Assembly (NCBI RefSeq): GCF_002162315.1
Contig: NZ_CP021416.1
Span: 1,810,207-1,874,206 of the forward strand
Reading direction: 5' to 3'
DNA length: 64,000 nt
Source of the DNA: Sulfurospirillum diekertiae
GTDB lineage: Bacteria; Campylobacterota; Campylobacteria; Campylobacterales; Sulfurospirillaceae
Below are positions 26,761 through 37,237 of the stretch, piece after piece. A model generated the notes under the pieces. That model was given only the letters and a program-made list of their open reading frames with translations, was not told the DNA's origin and made no database searches. Both the position numbers and the translations under genes were made by a program. The stretch's first letter is position 1, and each line of letters starts with the position of its first letter.

Positions 26761-29659
26761 ACGCTATCTCCTCGCTCAAACGTGCTAAATGCTCCAAAGC
26801 TGCTTCAAAATCAAAAGATTTACACGCCAGAAGTAACGTCTTAAAGACTTCATGTTCGCGCAGTATCTCGACTGAAGACAATTGCTCTACTAGAAGATTT
26901 ATTTTTGAGACATTGGATATTTCAAGGGCGTCTTTAAGCTCCTTGAGTGATCCTTCTAAAGAATATTCAGAAGATTGTGCATGTAACGTTTGATACATTG
27001 CAGGATCGATCCTATTATACGCATCACGCAGTGTCGTTAACAACGAGTGATGCTCGTTTAAAACCGCTTCAAGTAGACTATCTTGAATACTTTTGTCCTC
27101 TTTTAAAGATTTTTCAAAGAGACACAATGTCTCTTCAAGAAGAGACACACCTATCGTACCACTAAGTCCTTTGACCGTGTGTACATAATCAAGAAGTGTT
27201 GCTAATTCTTCTTTTTTGATGAATTCATGAAGCTTCGCAGGAAGAAGAAGATAGGTCTCATAAAAACTGCAAAAAAGCTTTTGCCATAGTGCTTCATTAC
27301 CACCTAATTTTTTGATGGCTTCTTTTTTATTAAAATGTAATTTAACATGTTTTTGAGTATTGACTTGCTGTTTAGGAGCTATGGAAAGGCTTACATGTAA
27401 AACCTCTAGCAGCGTGCCATAAAAGTCTTCAATATCAAAAGGTTTACCAATGTGTGCATCCATACCAGATTGAATGCATTTTTCAATATCTTGTACCATT
27501 ACATTAGCCGTCATTGCCACAATAGGCGTTAAAATATTAAGTTCTTTTCGAATAATGCGTGTAGCTTCATACCCATCCATCAAAGGCATCTGAACATCCA
27601 TCAAGATAAGATCAAATGGATGCGCCTGTTCTTGAATGATTTCAACAGCTTCTAACCCATTGCGTGCAATTTCAACTTTAGCATGGGTTTCTTTGAGCAG
27701 ATAGGTTGCAACTTCAAGGTTAATATCATTATCTTCTACAACCAAAATACGCTTTTGAGAAAGATCAATCTTTGAAGGATCGAACAGTGATGTTTGAGAA
27801 CTTCCTGCCGATAATGCAACAAGTTCATCATAAAGCATTGAAGGGTTGATCGGTTTTTTCAAACAAGATTTGATTCCAGCACCGTAAATACGGTTTTTAA
27901 TCTCAGCATCATCATTGGTTGCAAGCATCAAAACAGGAGGCATATCAACTAAAGCGACCTGTTGGAGCAACTGTTCATAAAAAGAGACCCCATTCATACC
28001 TTTTGATAGTTCATAATCAAGGATGATGAGCTGATGCGGTTTATCGATGGTTTTAATCTGCGAAGCAACATCATCACTACTTTTTTGAACAGTGACAAAA
28101 AAACCAAATGAACGAATAAAATCACACAGCATATCACTCTCTTTTTTCTGATCAATGATCAGTAAAATGCGCAGTGGATCATAGGCATTGGCTGCATTAT
28201 TTTCATGCTGTAAATCAAGCCCTTTTGCAAGAGGCAGGCTAATAATAAAACTAAAAAGGCTTCCTCTTCCTTCTTCACTTTCCAGTGTGATATGTCCATG
28301 CATCATTGAAGCAAGCTGAGTGCAGATGTAAAGCCCTAGTCCTGTCCCTCCATGTTTGCGTGTGACTGAAGCATCCAGTTGCCCGAAGGCTTTAAAAAGG
28401 AGTGACTGTTTCTCTTTTGGAATGCCAAGGCCACTATCTTTGACATGAAAAGTCAAGGTTGAAGTAGTATCGTCATTGACCTTTTCATCTACGCTTAAAA
28501 TAACAGCGCCCTCTTTCGTAAACTTGATGGCATTGCTTAAAAAATTATTGACAATTTGCATGATTTTGCATGGATCACCTTTAAAAAAGCGATTGCTCTC
28601 CACAAAATCACATTGAAAACCAATTCCCTTTTCTTTAGCAAGAACGGAGAAAATTGAGCAGCTTTTTTTAAGTTCTTTATGCAAATCAAATGCAACTGAT
28701 TCAACTTCCATCTTGCCTGCTTCGATTTTCGAAAAATCCAAAACATCATTGATGATGCGAAGCAACACAGAAGAGGCTTCTTTGATCTTATTGACATAGC
28801 TTAATTGCGTGCTATTCATGGCTGTTTTACGCATAAGATGTGACATACCCATAATGGCATTCATAGGTGTTCGAATCTCATGACTCATATTGGCTAAGAA
28901 TTCAGATTTGTACCGACTGGCATCTTCAAGTTCTTTCGTTCGTTGTTTGACCTTCTCATCGAGTATTTCATTCTCATGTTTTAAAGAGTCAAACAAGCTT
29001 TTAAGCTGAATTCTTGTCTTGTCGAGCGCAAAACCAAGCGTTCCTATTTCGTCATTTTCATCCCAACGAAAAGGCTCATCAAGTTTTTGATGGGCTAAAA
29101 GAGTGGAGTGCTCGACTAAGCGCCTAATCGGTTTAATAATTTTATAGTAGTAAATCCAAGAGATCAGCACGACTAAAAAGAAGATTTGTAAAAAAAGGAT
29201 GTAGCCAAAGAGTGACATATCCGCCATAATAGAAGCAATGAGATCTTCACGAATAAAGCCCATTTCTAAACTTCCTACGACAATATTATCTTTTTCCAGT
29301 TTTTTTCGTAAAAGAAGAATGTTGTCGTCATTTCCACTCTTATTCTTATTTTCCCAACCTAAAAAAAGTTTGCCATCGCTATCATCAACATGAACAAATT
29401 GTAACTTTGGATCAAGAAGGAGTTGATCAAGCATTTTTTGCCCAAGTTCGGGATAAAAATTCCATAAAGACTCAACAAAAATAGCAGAAGAAAGATTAAA
29501 TTTTTTGGTATTGAGTGTTGTAAACTCTTCTTGTTTATGTTTGTAAGTGCTGTTGGCATATGTTAGCATCAAAAGCGGTAGAGGCAATAGCAGCGAGATA
29601 ACAATCATCACCGCTAATGCCTGCAATAAGGAGACACGATACAACATTGCTCTAATCAT
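26753..29659 (-). CDS. Hybrid sensor histidine kinase with two receivers and Hpt domain
   Basis: A 968-aa BarA/EvgS-type phosphorelay kinase. Order: membrane helix (about 10-33), periplasmic sensor of about 115 residues, second helix (about 150-170), HAMP, coiled coil, HisKA with SHEIRTPMNAIMGMSH, HATPase with FLSNAIKF, GLGIPKEK and HGGTGLGLYI, a first receiver (IILDYELSKGMNG), a second receiver (LILMDVQMPLMDGYEA) and a C-terminal Hpt domain around HTVKGLSGTIG. Its operon adds an HD-GYP regulator and a solute-binding protein. The signal is unknown. Confidence 0.94.
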   Translation of the reverse strand: MIRAMLYRVSLLQALAVMIVISLLLPLPLLMLTYANSTYKHKQEEFTTLNTKKFNLSSAIFVESLWNFYPELGQKMLDQLLLDPKLQFVHVDDSDGKLFLGWENKNKSGNDDNILLLRKKLEKDNIVVGSLEMGFIREDLIASIMADMSLFGYILFLQIFFLVVLISWIYYYKIIKPIRRLVEHSTLLAHQKLDEPFRWDENDEIGTLGFALDKTRIQLKSLFDSLKHENEILDEKVKQRTKELEDASRYKSEFLANMSHEIRTPMNAIMGMSHLMRKTAMNSTQLSYVNKIKEASSVLLRIINDVLDFSKIEAGKMEVESVAFDLHKELKKSCSIFSVLAKEKGIGFQCDFVESNRFFKGDPCKIMQIVNNFLSNAIKFTKEGAVILSVDEKVNDDTTSTLTFHVKDSGLGIPKEKQSLLFKAFGQLDASVTRKHGGTGLGLYICTQLASMMHGHITLESEEGRGSLFSFIISLPLAKGLDLQHENNAANAYDPLRILLIIDQKKESDMLCDFIRSFGFFVTVQKSSDDVASQIKTIDKPHQLIILDYELSKGMNGVSFYEQLLQQVALVDMPPVLMLATNDDAEIKNRIYGAGIKSCLKKPINPSMLYDELVALSAGSSQTSLFDPSKIDLSQKRILVVEDNDINLEVATYLLKETHAKVEIARNGLEAVEIIQEQAHPFDLILMDVQMPLMDGYEATRIIRKELNILTPIVAMTANVMVQDIEKCIQSGMDAHIGKPFDIEDFYGTLLEVLHVSLSIAPKQQVNTQKHVKLHFNKKEAIKKLGGNEALWQKLFCSFYETYLLLPAKLHEFIKKEELATLLDYVHTVKGLSGTIGVSLLEETLCLFEKSLKEDKSIQDSLLEAVLNEHHSLLTTLRDAYNRIDPAMYQTLHAQSSEYSLEGSLKELKDALEISNVSKINLLVEQLSSVEILREHEVFKTLLLACKSFDFEAALEHLARLSEEIAYG

Positions 29660-29751
29660 ACGTCAAGACTCTTTTCATAAGACTTTTATAACAAGCCAAA
29701 ATAGCACTAAAGAACAGAAGAAGGCTCTGAGCAATAAACTATATTGGGCAA

Positions 29752-29776
29752 ACTATAGCATTTTAAAAGCTATAGT
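29752..29776 (-). terminator. Hairpin after the beta-CASP hydrolase gene
   Basis: Perfect eight-pair inverted repeat ACTATAGC / GCTATAGT around a TTTTAAAA loop, 9 bases after the stop at 29785. It is A/T-rich with a short T tract, so it is a weak terminator at best; it could also be an operator for the downstream kinase operon. Confidence 0.4.
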
Positions 29777-29784
29777 GTCAATTC

Positions 29785-31179
29785 TCAAAGATGAATACGC
29801 TCTTCTTTTTTAACAATATGTACTTTAGTGTCAATATTTTCGTGCAAATAGGCTTTAAAAAGCTCTTGTTTATCGGTTTCACCATGGATTAAATAGATCA
29901 GATTGAGACCTGAAATTTGTTTGATCCAGGCCAATATATCCACACGGTCTGCGTGCGCAGAAAATCCATTAATCGTGTAAACTTTTGCACGCACTTTGAT
30001 ATCTTCACCATAAATGCGAACAAACTCCTCCCCATCAACAATATTACGTCCCAATGTCCCATGAACTTGAAATCCTACAAAAATAATGGCATTTTTTGGA
30101 TTCCAGATGCGTTGTTTAAGATGGTGTACAACCCTTCCACCATTGCACATACCGCTTCCTGCAATAATAATAGCGCGTTTTTCAACATCATTAATTTCCA
30201 TCGAATCTTTTTTACGTAACGTATATTGAAGCTCTGGAAAATCAAAAGGGTCATCCCCCAAACTGACGCGTAAGCCTAATGTTTTATTCAGTTCTGCAGG
30301 ATATTTTTTATATATTTTTGTTGCTTCAATGGCAAGAGGACTGTCTAAAAAAACGTGGCAGTTATGCAATGATCCCTCTTGGTGCATCTGATGCAATAAC
30401 CATAAAATCTCTTGTGTTCGCTCCAACGCAAAAGAAGGGATGACGACATTTCCACCTGCATCAATCGTCTGAATGATCGCTTCTTTAAACTCTTTGATAC
30501 TCTCTTCTAACATTTTATGCTCTCTATCACCATACGTTGATTCAACAAAAAGTGCATCTGCATGTTTAATAGGGCTGAGATTATTGAGAAGTAGGCGGTT
30601 TTTGCTTCCCAAATCGCCTGAGAAAACAACACTTTTATGTAAAGTGTCTTCTTCATAATTGACCTCAACAAAGGCACTTCCCATAATATGACCTGCATTA
30701 TGAAGGCAAAGCTTTACCGAAGGGGTGAGTTTAATGGTTTCATCGTATAAAACCCGACGAAGTTTTTTTGTAAAGACTTGCTCCACATGTTCTTTCGTAT
30801 AAAGCGGCTCTTGCACACTGTTTTCATCGCCTCGTCGAAGTGCCTTTCTCAGTAATGTTTGATACTCTTCTTCAAGTAAACCTGCACTATCTAAAAGCAT
30901 AATATAGGCAATATCGAGCGTTGCATCGGTTGCGATAATCTCGCCATGGAACCCTTCCTTAACCAGTTTTGGTACACGTCCAATATGATCAATATGCGCA
31001 TGCGTTAAAACCAAATAATCAATCAACGTAGGATCAAACGGAAAAAGCTCATAATTGTCATGCCAATTTTCGCCCTGAATCATTCCACAATCTATCAAAA
31101 TCTTTAGTGAATCAACTTCCAATAAGTGACATGAACCTGTAACCATTGCTGCTGCACCATACGATGTGACATTTGCCAT
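29785..31179 (-). CDS. Metallo-beta-lactamase / beta-CASP hydrolase (RNA-processing type)
   Basis: A 464-aa protein of the family including bacterial RNases and CPSF73-like nucleases. Metal motifs: THAHIDHIGRVP (H-x-H-x-DH), HNAGHIMGSAF, SGDLGSKNR, then beta-CASP elements ESTYGDREH and GFSAHADRVDIL, with a final HGETDK. Endo- or exonucleolytic RNA processing is likely; some relatives have other roles. AAAGGA precedes the ATG, 11 bases after the corrected stop of the upstream acyl-CoA ligase. Confidence 0.85.
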   Translation of the reverse strand: MANVTSYGAAAMVTGSCHLLEVDSLKILIDCGMIQGENWHDNYELFPFDPTLIDYLVLTHAHIDHIGRVPKLVKEGFHGEIIATDATLDIAYIMLLDSAGLLEEEYQTLLRKALRRGDENSVQEPLYTKEHVEQVFTKKLRRVLYDETIKLTPSVKLCLHNAGHIMGSAFVEVNYEEDTLHKSVVFSGDLGSKNRLLLNNLSPIKHADALFVESTYGDREHKMLEESIKEFKEAIIQTIDAGGNVVIPSFALERTQEILWLLHQMHQEGSLHNCHVFLDSPLAIEATKIYKKYPAELNKTLGLRVSLGDDPFDFPELQYTLRKKDSMEINDVEKRAIIIAGSGMCNGGRVVHHLKQRIWNPKNAIIFVGFQVHGTLGRNIVDGEEFVRIYGEDIKVRAKVYTINGFSAHADRVDILAWIKQISGLNLIYLIHGETDKQELFKAYLHENIDTKVHIVKKEERIHL

Positions 31180-31189
31180 AATAATTCCT

Positions 31190-33083
31190 TTAATGTATAA
31201 ATTTGTCGATAATCTCTTTGTATTTTTTTTTCTATAACGTGACGTTTCTTTTTGAAAGTATTCGTCAACTCTTCACCTACTTTGAACTCTTGGTCTAAGA
31301 AATGAATATTTTGGAGCTTTTCGAAAGGTTTAAATCCTTGTCCTTGATGCAAGAGATCGTTCATCTCACTTTTGATTTTAGCCACAATCTGTTTATCTTC
31401 CATGACCTGTTCAATATTATAGACCACTTTATCAAAATGAGATGCAATATACTCTTTTAATTTTTCAAAATCAGGCACAATAAGCGCACCTAACCCTTTT
31501 TTTGTATGACCTACTAAAATAGCATCCGTAATAAAAGGCAGCATGGCTATCGTTGATTCAATTCGGCTAGGATCGACATTTTCACCACTTGCAAGCACGA
31601 TCATCTCTTTAGATCGACCAGTGATGACCAGCTCACCTTTGATGGTCAATTTTCCAAGATCACCTGTTTTAAAAAAGCCATCTTCACTAAAACTTTTAGC
31701 ATTCTCTTCAGGGTTATGGTAATAGCCTTGCATGACTTGCGCACCTTTGACCCAAATTTCCCCGATTTCACCAGAACCTAATTGATCACCTTCTTTGTCA
31801 ACAACCACAAGCGTTGTACCGCGAACAGGTAAGCCCAATGTTGAAAAAGTATTGCACTGCAACGCACGTCCTGCAATGGTTGGCGCACACTCTGTCATAC
31901 CATAGGCATTGACAATACGAATACCAATTGCATCAATCCATGTATCTAAAAAATCGGGAAGCGCACCGCCACCACTCACGGCCAAACGAAGTCTTCCACC
32001 AAATTTTTCCTGCACGAGCGCTAATTTTTTCTGAGCAATTGCATTGAATGGGCTTAGGAATAAACGTTTAAAAAAAGCAATGGTTTTATCTTTACATGTA
32101 AAGAGTATAGACCGCTTGTTAAAACAGGGTAATTCATCTTTTAAAACACGATCTGCACGCTTATAAGCAGCCGAAATAGCAACCAGTTTGTTAAAAAGTT
32201 TTGCTTTCTTAGGATCTTTTTTTTCCAAGGCTGTATTAATCTTTGTGTACATAGATTCCCATAGCCTTGGCACGGTAGCCACAATCGTTGGTTTATACTG
32301 TTCTAAATCAGCCGCAAATGTTTTAATGGTCGAATAGACCGTGCAACTGCCTTTTGCGATCGAAAGATATTCAGCGGCTCGTTCAAAAATATGCCACGAT
32401 GGAAGAATAGAAACCCAAACATCATCACACTCAAGAGCAATAAGTGGGGGCAATTCTTCTACATTATACATAATGTTTTTATGGGTTAAAATAACCCCTT
32501 TGGGAATACCTGTTGTTCCAGATGTATAGATCAACGTCACAACATCTTCTTCATCCAAAAGTGCTTTTCTCGCACAGAAAGCTTCAATTTCATCCGCATG
32601 AATTGTTCGATCTTTTAATAGATCGTGGTAAGAATAAAGATTGGTTAATAAAGAGTGAACTTTAGGTGCTTCAAGAATAAAAATCGCTTTTAGCTTTAAA
32701 GTATTGAGCATCGTTTCATGTCTCGTGTAGACCTGCTCATTTTCAATAATCAAAAACTCGGCACCCGAATGCGTAAGAATAAACTCTAACTCTTGTGTTG
32801 GAGTATCGCATCCTCTTGGAATACTAATCGCACCCAAAGAGATGAGCGCAAAGTCAGTGACCATCCACTCATAGCGATTATCACAGACAAACATGACTTT
32901 AGAGCCCTTCTCAATCTTTTTGCTTTTAAAAGCACGAGAAAGGACTAAAACATCCTCAAATAATTTTTCATAGGTGACTTCAAACTCTTTATCTACAACC
33001 TTGTAAATAAAGGCTTTTCTCTTTTTATACTGTTCATAGGTCTTAACAAACATATGAAACAACGTGTTCTCTTCACGATGCAA
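31190..33083 (-). CDS. Long-chain acyl-CoA ligase (AMP-forming), C-terminal frameshift
   Basis: Activates fatty acids to acyl-CoA through an acyl-adenylate. Motifs: TLIYTSGTTGIPKGV (A3), NAYGMTECAPTIAG (A5), KTGDLGKLTIKGELVITGR (A7/A8) and a C-terminal catalytic-lysine region. As read, the frame ends at 31104 and overlaps the next gene by 76 bases with an unusual tail. A nine-T run at 31223-31231 (plus strand) probably has one base too many; with eight, the protein ends EKKYKEIIDKFIH at 31190, typical of the family, with normal spacing to the next gene. An exact TTTACATGTAAA lies inside at 32091, encoding FTCK. Confidence 0.88.
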
Positions 33084-33143
33084 GCACGATCCTTAACAAT
33101 TCAAATTAACTTTTATTGTAATCATTATTCCTGAAAGAGAAGC

Positions 33144-33704
33144 TTATCTGGTGCGAAAAGATCTGAAAACATACCAAAGAATTACAATTTGAACAACCAA
33201 AAGCAACGCATGCAAATAATAGACTTGAGTTTCCTTGTTCACAATGCCAAAAAATTCAACCACCTTATAAAAAAGGTAAGAGATGACCATTCCAGCAAGA
33301 TAGCCTTTTTGCTTAATGACATCGGCAAAGGAGAGTAAGAGTGTACGCTTAAGGGCAAGGGTTTCCATACGCATGAGATAATTACCAAAAACAAAGGTTA
33401 CTTGGTATGCAATATAGATCAACAGCACATCACTATAGTTGTATTGAAAAACAAGGAAACTGACAATCATAAGGAATGTCAACACTTCCACGAAAAGGGT
33501 AATGCGGTAAAAGACGAGAAGATTCATCATCTTCTCGTACCCTTTCGCCACTATGAGCAAACCAATGGCAAGCCCAATGCCCCCTAGTGAAAACACAGAA
33601 GGCTCAAGCGGTGTGTAAAGCACAAAAACACTTCCTACCGCAAGCCCAAAAAAAAGAGAATTGAGCAGTTTATACCATAGGTAAGGACGTAGGGCTAGTT
33701 TCAT
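33144..33704 (-). CDS. Hypothetical membrane protein coupled to a TonB receptor gene
   Basis: A 186-aa hydrophobic protein with about five membrane helices (first at residues 12-30, last at about 163-182, ending YVFRSFRTR). No family recognised. Its ATG overlaps the stop of the TonB-dependent receptor by one base (TAATG), so it is translated from the same message and may take part in uptake of the same substrate. No ATP-binding or transporter motif is visible. Confidence 0.55.
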   Translation of the reverse strand: MKLALRPYLWYKLLNSLFFGLAVGSVFVLYTPLEPSVFSLGGIGLAIGLLIVAKGYEKMMNLLVFYRITLFVEVLTFLMIVSFLVFQYNYSDVLLIYIAYQVTFVFGNYLMRMETLALKRTLLLSFADVIKQKGYLAGMVISYLFYKVVEFFGIVNKETQVYYLHALLLVVQIVILWYVFRSFRTR

Positions 33705-35710
33705 TAAAATCTCGCTTCCGCACCGGCATAAACACTACGCCCTGCTGAGGCATACCCATAAACCGTTTGATAGTAACGATCAAAGAGATTATTGGCTTTT
33801 AGATAAACATTCCATGTTTTATCAATCTGATAGCTCGCTTTGGCACTCGCTACAAAATAATTACCAGTCTCTTCATCTTTTTGAGCGTATGTTATTGGGT
33901 CAAAAGAGACATCAGCTCGTGAGCCAATATACGTACCGTTAACATTAAAGGTCAATTTGTTTGTCGGCATATAGGTTGCATACAAACTACTTTGATAACG
34001 AGGACGTTTTTTAAGTCTCTCACCATCTTCCCCTTTGGCATCGACATAGGTGTAGTTTGCGCCTATCAATAACGATTGCAGGAGTTGTTGTTCATACGAT
34101 AACTCGATTCCTTTCATAACCGATGTTCCATTGAGATTCACATATTGGTATTTATACGTTGATGCATCATACTGTGCATCAATCATATCTTCAATTTCGT
34201 TTCTAAAAATATTCATATTGAATCCTGCATATTGCAGACCGATGTTAAAGCTTTTAATGTTTTCTGGTTTGAGATCAAAATTACTCATACCATAACTTGC
34301 CCAAGGATAAATCATTTCAAACATCGAAGGGGATTTATAGGCGGTACCATAATTTGTATAGATATTGAATTGATCGCTAAAGAGGTATTTTGCACCGATT
34401 TTACCCGTAACTTTATCATCAAACGCACTAAAACTATCGTAACGTAAGGCTTCTGTGAGGATGACGTTACCAACTTTGTTGGTGTTGTTCATATACAGTG
34501 CTTTGGAGTGTTCATTATGCTCTTTTTCACTATCGCCAATAGCTGTATATGTCAACTCCCGTTTTTCATAGGAAGTTCCAAACACTAAAGCGCTATTGTC
34601 ATAGTATTTCCATGTATCTTTAAGCTCAAGAGAAGGTACTTTCCCTTGATAATCATTTAAATCGCCTGTATAGGAAGCATTGAGCTCTTTTCTATGAAAG
34701 GAGCTTTGTGAAAGAGTGGTTTCTATGGCATGATTGGATGTAAAATATTTATAGGTTAAATAGCCAGATTGGATATGAGCATCACTGTGTTGAGAACTAT
34801 TGGGAAAACCAAAATCATCGTAACTACTGAGTGAATTAATATCGTGGTATCCAGCCTCAATGCGATTATACGCATCGATCCAATACCCCGCTTTAAGGTT
34901 CACCGTGGTATTGCGATAACCATCATCTTCGTATTGGTCTATATTCTCGCCTCTAGGGGCATAAGCCGTAAAGCCATCTTCTGTGACACGTTGCACAGAG
35001 AGCATGACATCAAATTTATCCGTTTTATGAGAAATCGACGTGTTGGCACTTCTACGACCGTAACTTCCAAATTCCACACCTGCGGTACCATGAATTCCAA
35101 CTTGTGGATTTTTAGTAATAATATTAATGACACCTGCCGCTGCATCAGCTCCCCAAACGCCACTTTGCGCGCCTTTAATCACTTCGATACGCTCAATATC
35201 GCCTACCAATAAATGACTCAAATCGGCATCGCCTAAAAGTGCACTAGGATCATTGTAGCGTACACCATCAACCATTACGAGCGTATATTGGTTAGACATC
35301 CCTTGCATCATAACAGCCGTTGATTTCCCAAGTCCACCATTGGAGGCAAAGCTGACACCAGGAATAGTATTTAACGCGTCAATAACAGAAGTAATGCCTT
35401 TGAGAGAGAGTTCTTCGGAGGTGATAATGCTGACATTATCGGTAACATTGGTCGCACTGACCAAGGATTTGGAAGCAGTATAAACTTCAGACTTTTTTTC
35501 TTTGATCTTCTTTGAGATCACCACAACAGGCGCGCTACTTTCTTCAAGCACTTCTGTTGTTTCAGAGGAGGCTTCCGCTTTTGGCGTATACAGTTGCTTT
35601 TCAGTATCTACAACACTTTGAACATCACTTGCCAAAGAGAGTGTAGCATTTAAAGCAAGTATTGCCGCAAGGCTAAAATACTTTCCTCTAAATCCTTTGG
35701 GATTTTTCAT
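33704..35710 (-). CDS. TonB-dependent outer-membrane receptor (BtuB/FepA-like)
   Basis: A 668-aa outer-membrane receptor. It has a signal peptide (about residues 1-27), a linker, and a plug domain (about 75-200) with DNVSIITSEELSLKGITSVIDAL, the IPGVSF motif and VDGVRYNDPS. The plug ends ERIEVIKGAQSGVWGADAAAGVINIITK. A 22-strand barrel follows, with a terminal aromatic strand (AGAEARF). The plug and short loops resemble BtuB, but no cobalamin riboswitch was found upstream and no transporter genes follow, so iron-chelate or cobalamin uptake remains open. Confidence 0.88.
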   Translation of the reverse strand: MKNPKGFRGKYFSLAAILALNATLSLASDVQSVVDTEKQLYTPKAEASSETTEVLEESSAPVVVISKKIKEKKSEVYTASKSLVSATNVTDNVSIITSEELSLKGITSVIDALNTIPGVSFASNGGLGKSTAVMMQGMSNQYTLVMVDGVRYNDPSALLGDADLSHLLVGDIERIEVIKGAQSGVWGADAAAGVINIITKNPQVGIHGTAGVEFGSYGRRSANTSISHKTDKFDVMLSVQRVTEDGFTAYAPRGENIDQYEDDGYRNTTVNLKAGYWIDAYNRIEAGYHDINSLSSYDDFGFPNSSQHSDAHIQSGYLTYKYFTSNHAIETTLSQSSFHRKELNASYTGDLNDYQGKVPSLELKDTWKYYDNSALVFGTSYEKRELTYTAIGDSEKEHNEHSKALYMNNTNKVGNVILTEALRYDSFSAFDDKVTGKIGAKYLFSDQFNIYTNYGTAYKSPSMFEMIYPWASYGMSNFDLKPENIKSFNIGLQYAGFNMNIFRNEIEDMIDAQYDASTYKYQYVNLNGTSVMKGIELSYEQQLLQSLLIGANYTYVDAKGEDGERLKKRPRYQSSLYATYMPTNKLTFNVNGTYIGSRADVSFDPITYAQKDEETGNYFVASAKASYQIDKTWNVYLKANNLFDRYYQTVYGYASAGRSVYAGAEARF

Positions 35711-35905
35711 TCATTCTCCTTAAAATTTGGAAAAACAATTTTATCTAAAAAGTCTCTCTTTTGGTAATTTTCACCTTTTGTCTTGCACACTTTTTTACAT
35801 GTAAACCATGAAATTTTATCAACTTGTGCATAAATTTGATACAATAGTTTGTTGTAAATGCTTGTAAAGTTTCTCACTTTAGAAGCATCGTCTCAAAGGA
35901 AATGA

Positions 35906-37237
35906 ATGAATCAAAAGACCTTACGGATTATCTTTTTTAGTTATCTTACGGTTATTTTTATCGGTGCTATTTTATTAATGTTGCCTTTTGCCCATGTAGG
36001 AAAATTACAGTTTATTGATGCATTATTTACCTCAACATCGGCAACGTGTGTGACAGGTCTTATCGTCAAAAGCACCCCCGAAGCATTTACTTTTTTTGGA
36101 CAATTTGTCATTTTAATCCTGATGCAAGTTGGCGGCGTTGGGTACATGAGTATTGTTACCCTCTTCTTCTTATTTATGAAGCGAAATCTTACCATCCATG
36201 AAAAAAATATGGCGAAAGATTCCCTAAACTACTCAACAAATCTCGACATTCAAAATTTTCTTCAAAAAGTCTTTCTCTTTACACTGATTATTGAATCCAT
36301 TGGTGCTTTTATCTTAACCCTTCGTTTTGCAACACATATGCCCATGCATAGAGCAGTTTGGCAAGGGGTCTTTCATGCTGTTGCAGCCTTTAATAATGCT
36401 GGTTTTTCAATGTTTAGAGACAATCTTATGGGGTACAAAACAGACTTAACTGTTCTTATGACCATAGGACTTTTAGTCATTTTTGGCGGTATTGGATACT
36501 TAGTGTTGGTTGAACTCCATGCCAAAGCAACCCATAAGCGCTTCATGCTCTCAGCTCATACAAAAATAACCCTTGTAGGTACACTCATTCTCATCGTTTC
36601 AGGTACACTGCTCTTTTTAGCGATTGAATGGGACAATAAAGGTATTTTTGGACATATGTCGCTCTATCATAGCATTCTTAACAGCTTTTTTCTCTCTGTC
36701 AACTTTAGAACGTCTGGCTTTAATAGCCTAGACCTTTCTCAACTGAGTGACGCCTCACTCTTTTGTTCCACCATCTATATGATGATCGGTGGCGGGGCAG
36801 GCAGTACGGCGGGTGGTATCAAAATCACCACAGTTGCAGTCTTGATCATCGCAACACTGCACACGATTAAGATCAGTAACCAACAACCCAATGCCTTTAA
36901 ACGTACCATTCCTCAAGAAGTTATTAACCGCTCTTCCGCCATCATTTTAGTCGCCTCCTTTATCACCATTACCGCCACCGTCATCTTAACAGAAACACAG
37001 CATTCAAACTTTATGGCAACCCTTTTTGAAGTGGTTTCGGCCTTTTGTACGGTAGGTGTTTCCGTTGGAAATGGTGATGTACTGAGCCTTTCAGACAAAT
37101 TTAGTACATTTGGTAAGTCGATGATTATAGCGCTAATGCTCATAGGACGAATGGGTATTTTTGCCTTTGGATTTCTCATCATAGGAAAAGAAAAAATTAA
37201 ACACATACAGTACCCAGAAGGAAGGATTTTATTATGA
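35906..37237 (+). CDS. TrkH/KtrB-family potassium uptake channel subunit
   Basis: A 443-aa membrane protein with four M1-P-M2 repeats. Selectivity-loop glycines are visible in SATCVTGLIV, FNNAGFSMF, NFRTSGFNSL and FCTVGVSVGNG. It forms the ion path of a Ktr/Trk K+ importer. The next gene, a RCK-domain regulatory subunit, overlaps its stop by 4 bases. Length and single-RCK partner favour the Ktr type. AAAGGA precedes the ATG. Confidence 0.9.
   Translation: MNQKTLRIIFFSYLTVIFIGAILLMLPFAHVGKLQFIDALFTSTSATCVTGLIVKSTPEAFTFFGQFVILILMQVGGVGYMSIVTLFFLFMKRNLTIHEKNMAKDSLNYSTNLDIQNFLQKVFLFTLIIESIGAFILTLRFATHMPMHRAVWQGVFHAVAAFNNAGFSMFRDNLMGYKTDLTVLMTIGLLVIFGGIGYLVLVELHAKATHKRFMLSAHTKITLVGTLILIVSGTLLFLAIEWDNKGIFGHMSLYHSILNSFFLSVNFRTSGFNSLDLSQLSDASLFCSTIYMMIGGGAGSTAGGIKITTVAVLIIATLHTIKISNQQPNAFKRTIPQEVINRSSAIILVASFITITATVILTETQHSNFMATLFEVVSAFCTVGVSVGNGDVLSLSDKFSTFGKSMIIALMLIGRMGIFAFGFLIIGKEKIKHIQYPEGRILL

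Noticed and set aside
31104-31190. A natural 76-base overlap between the acyl-CoA ligase and the beta-CASP hydrolase
   Set aside because: The ligase tail in the overlap is not family-like, while correcting one base in a nine-A run gives a typical C-terminus and normal spacing.
35711-35905. Cobalamin riboswitch upstream of the BtuB-like TonB receptor
   Set aside because: The spacer is only 195 bases, A+T-rich, and shows neither a B12-box-like segment nor the expected multi-stem fold.
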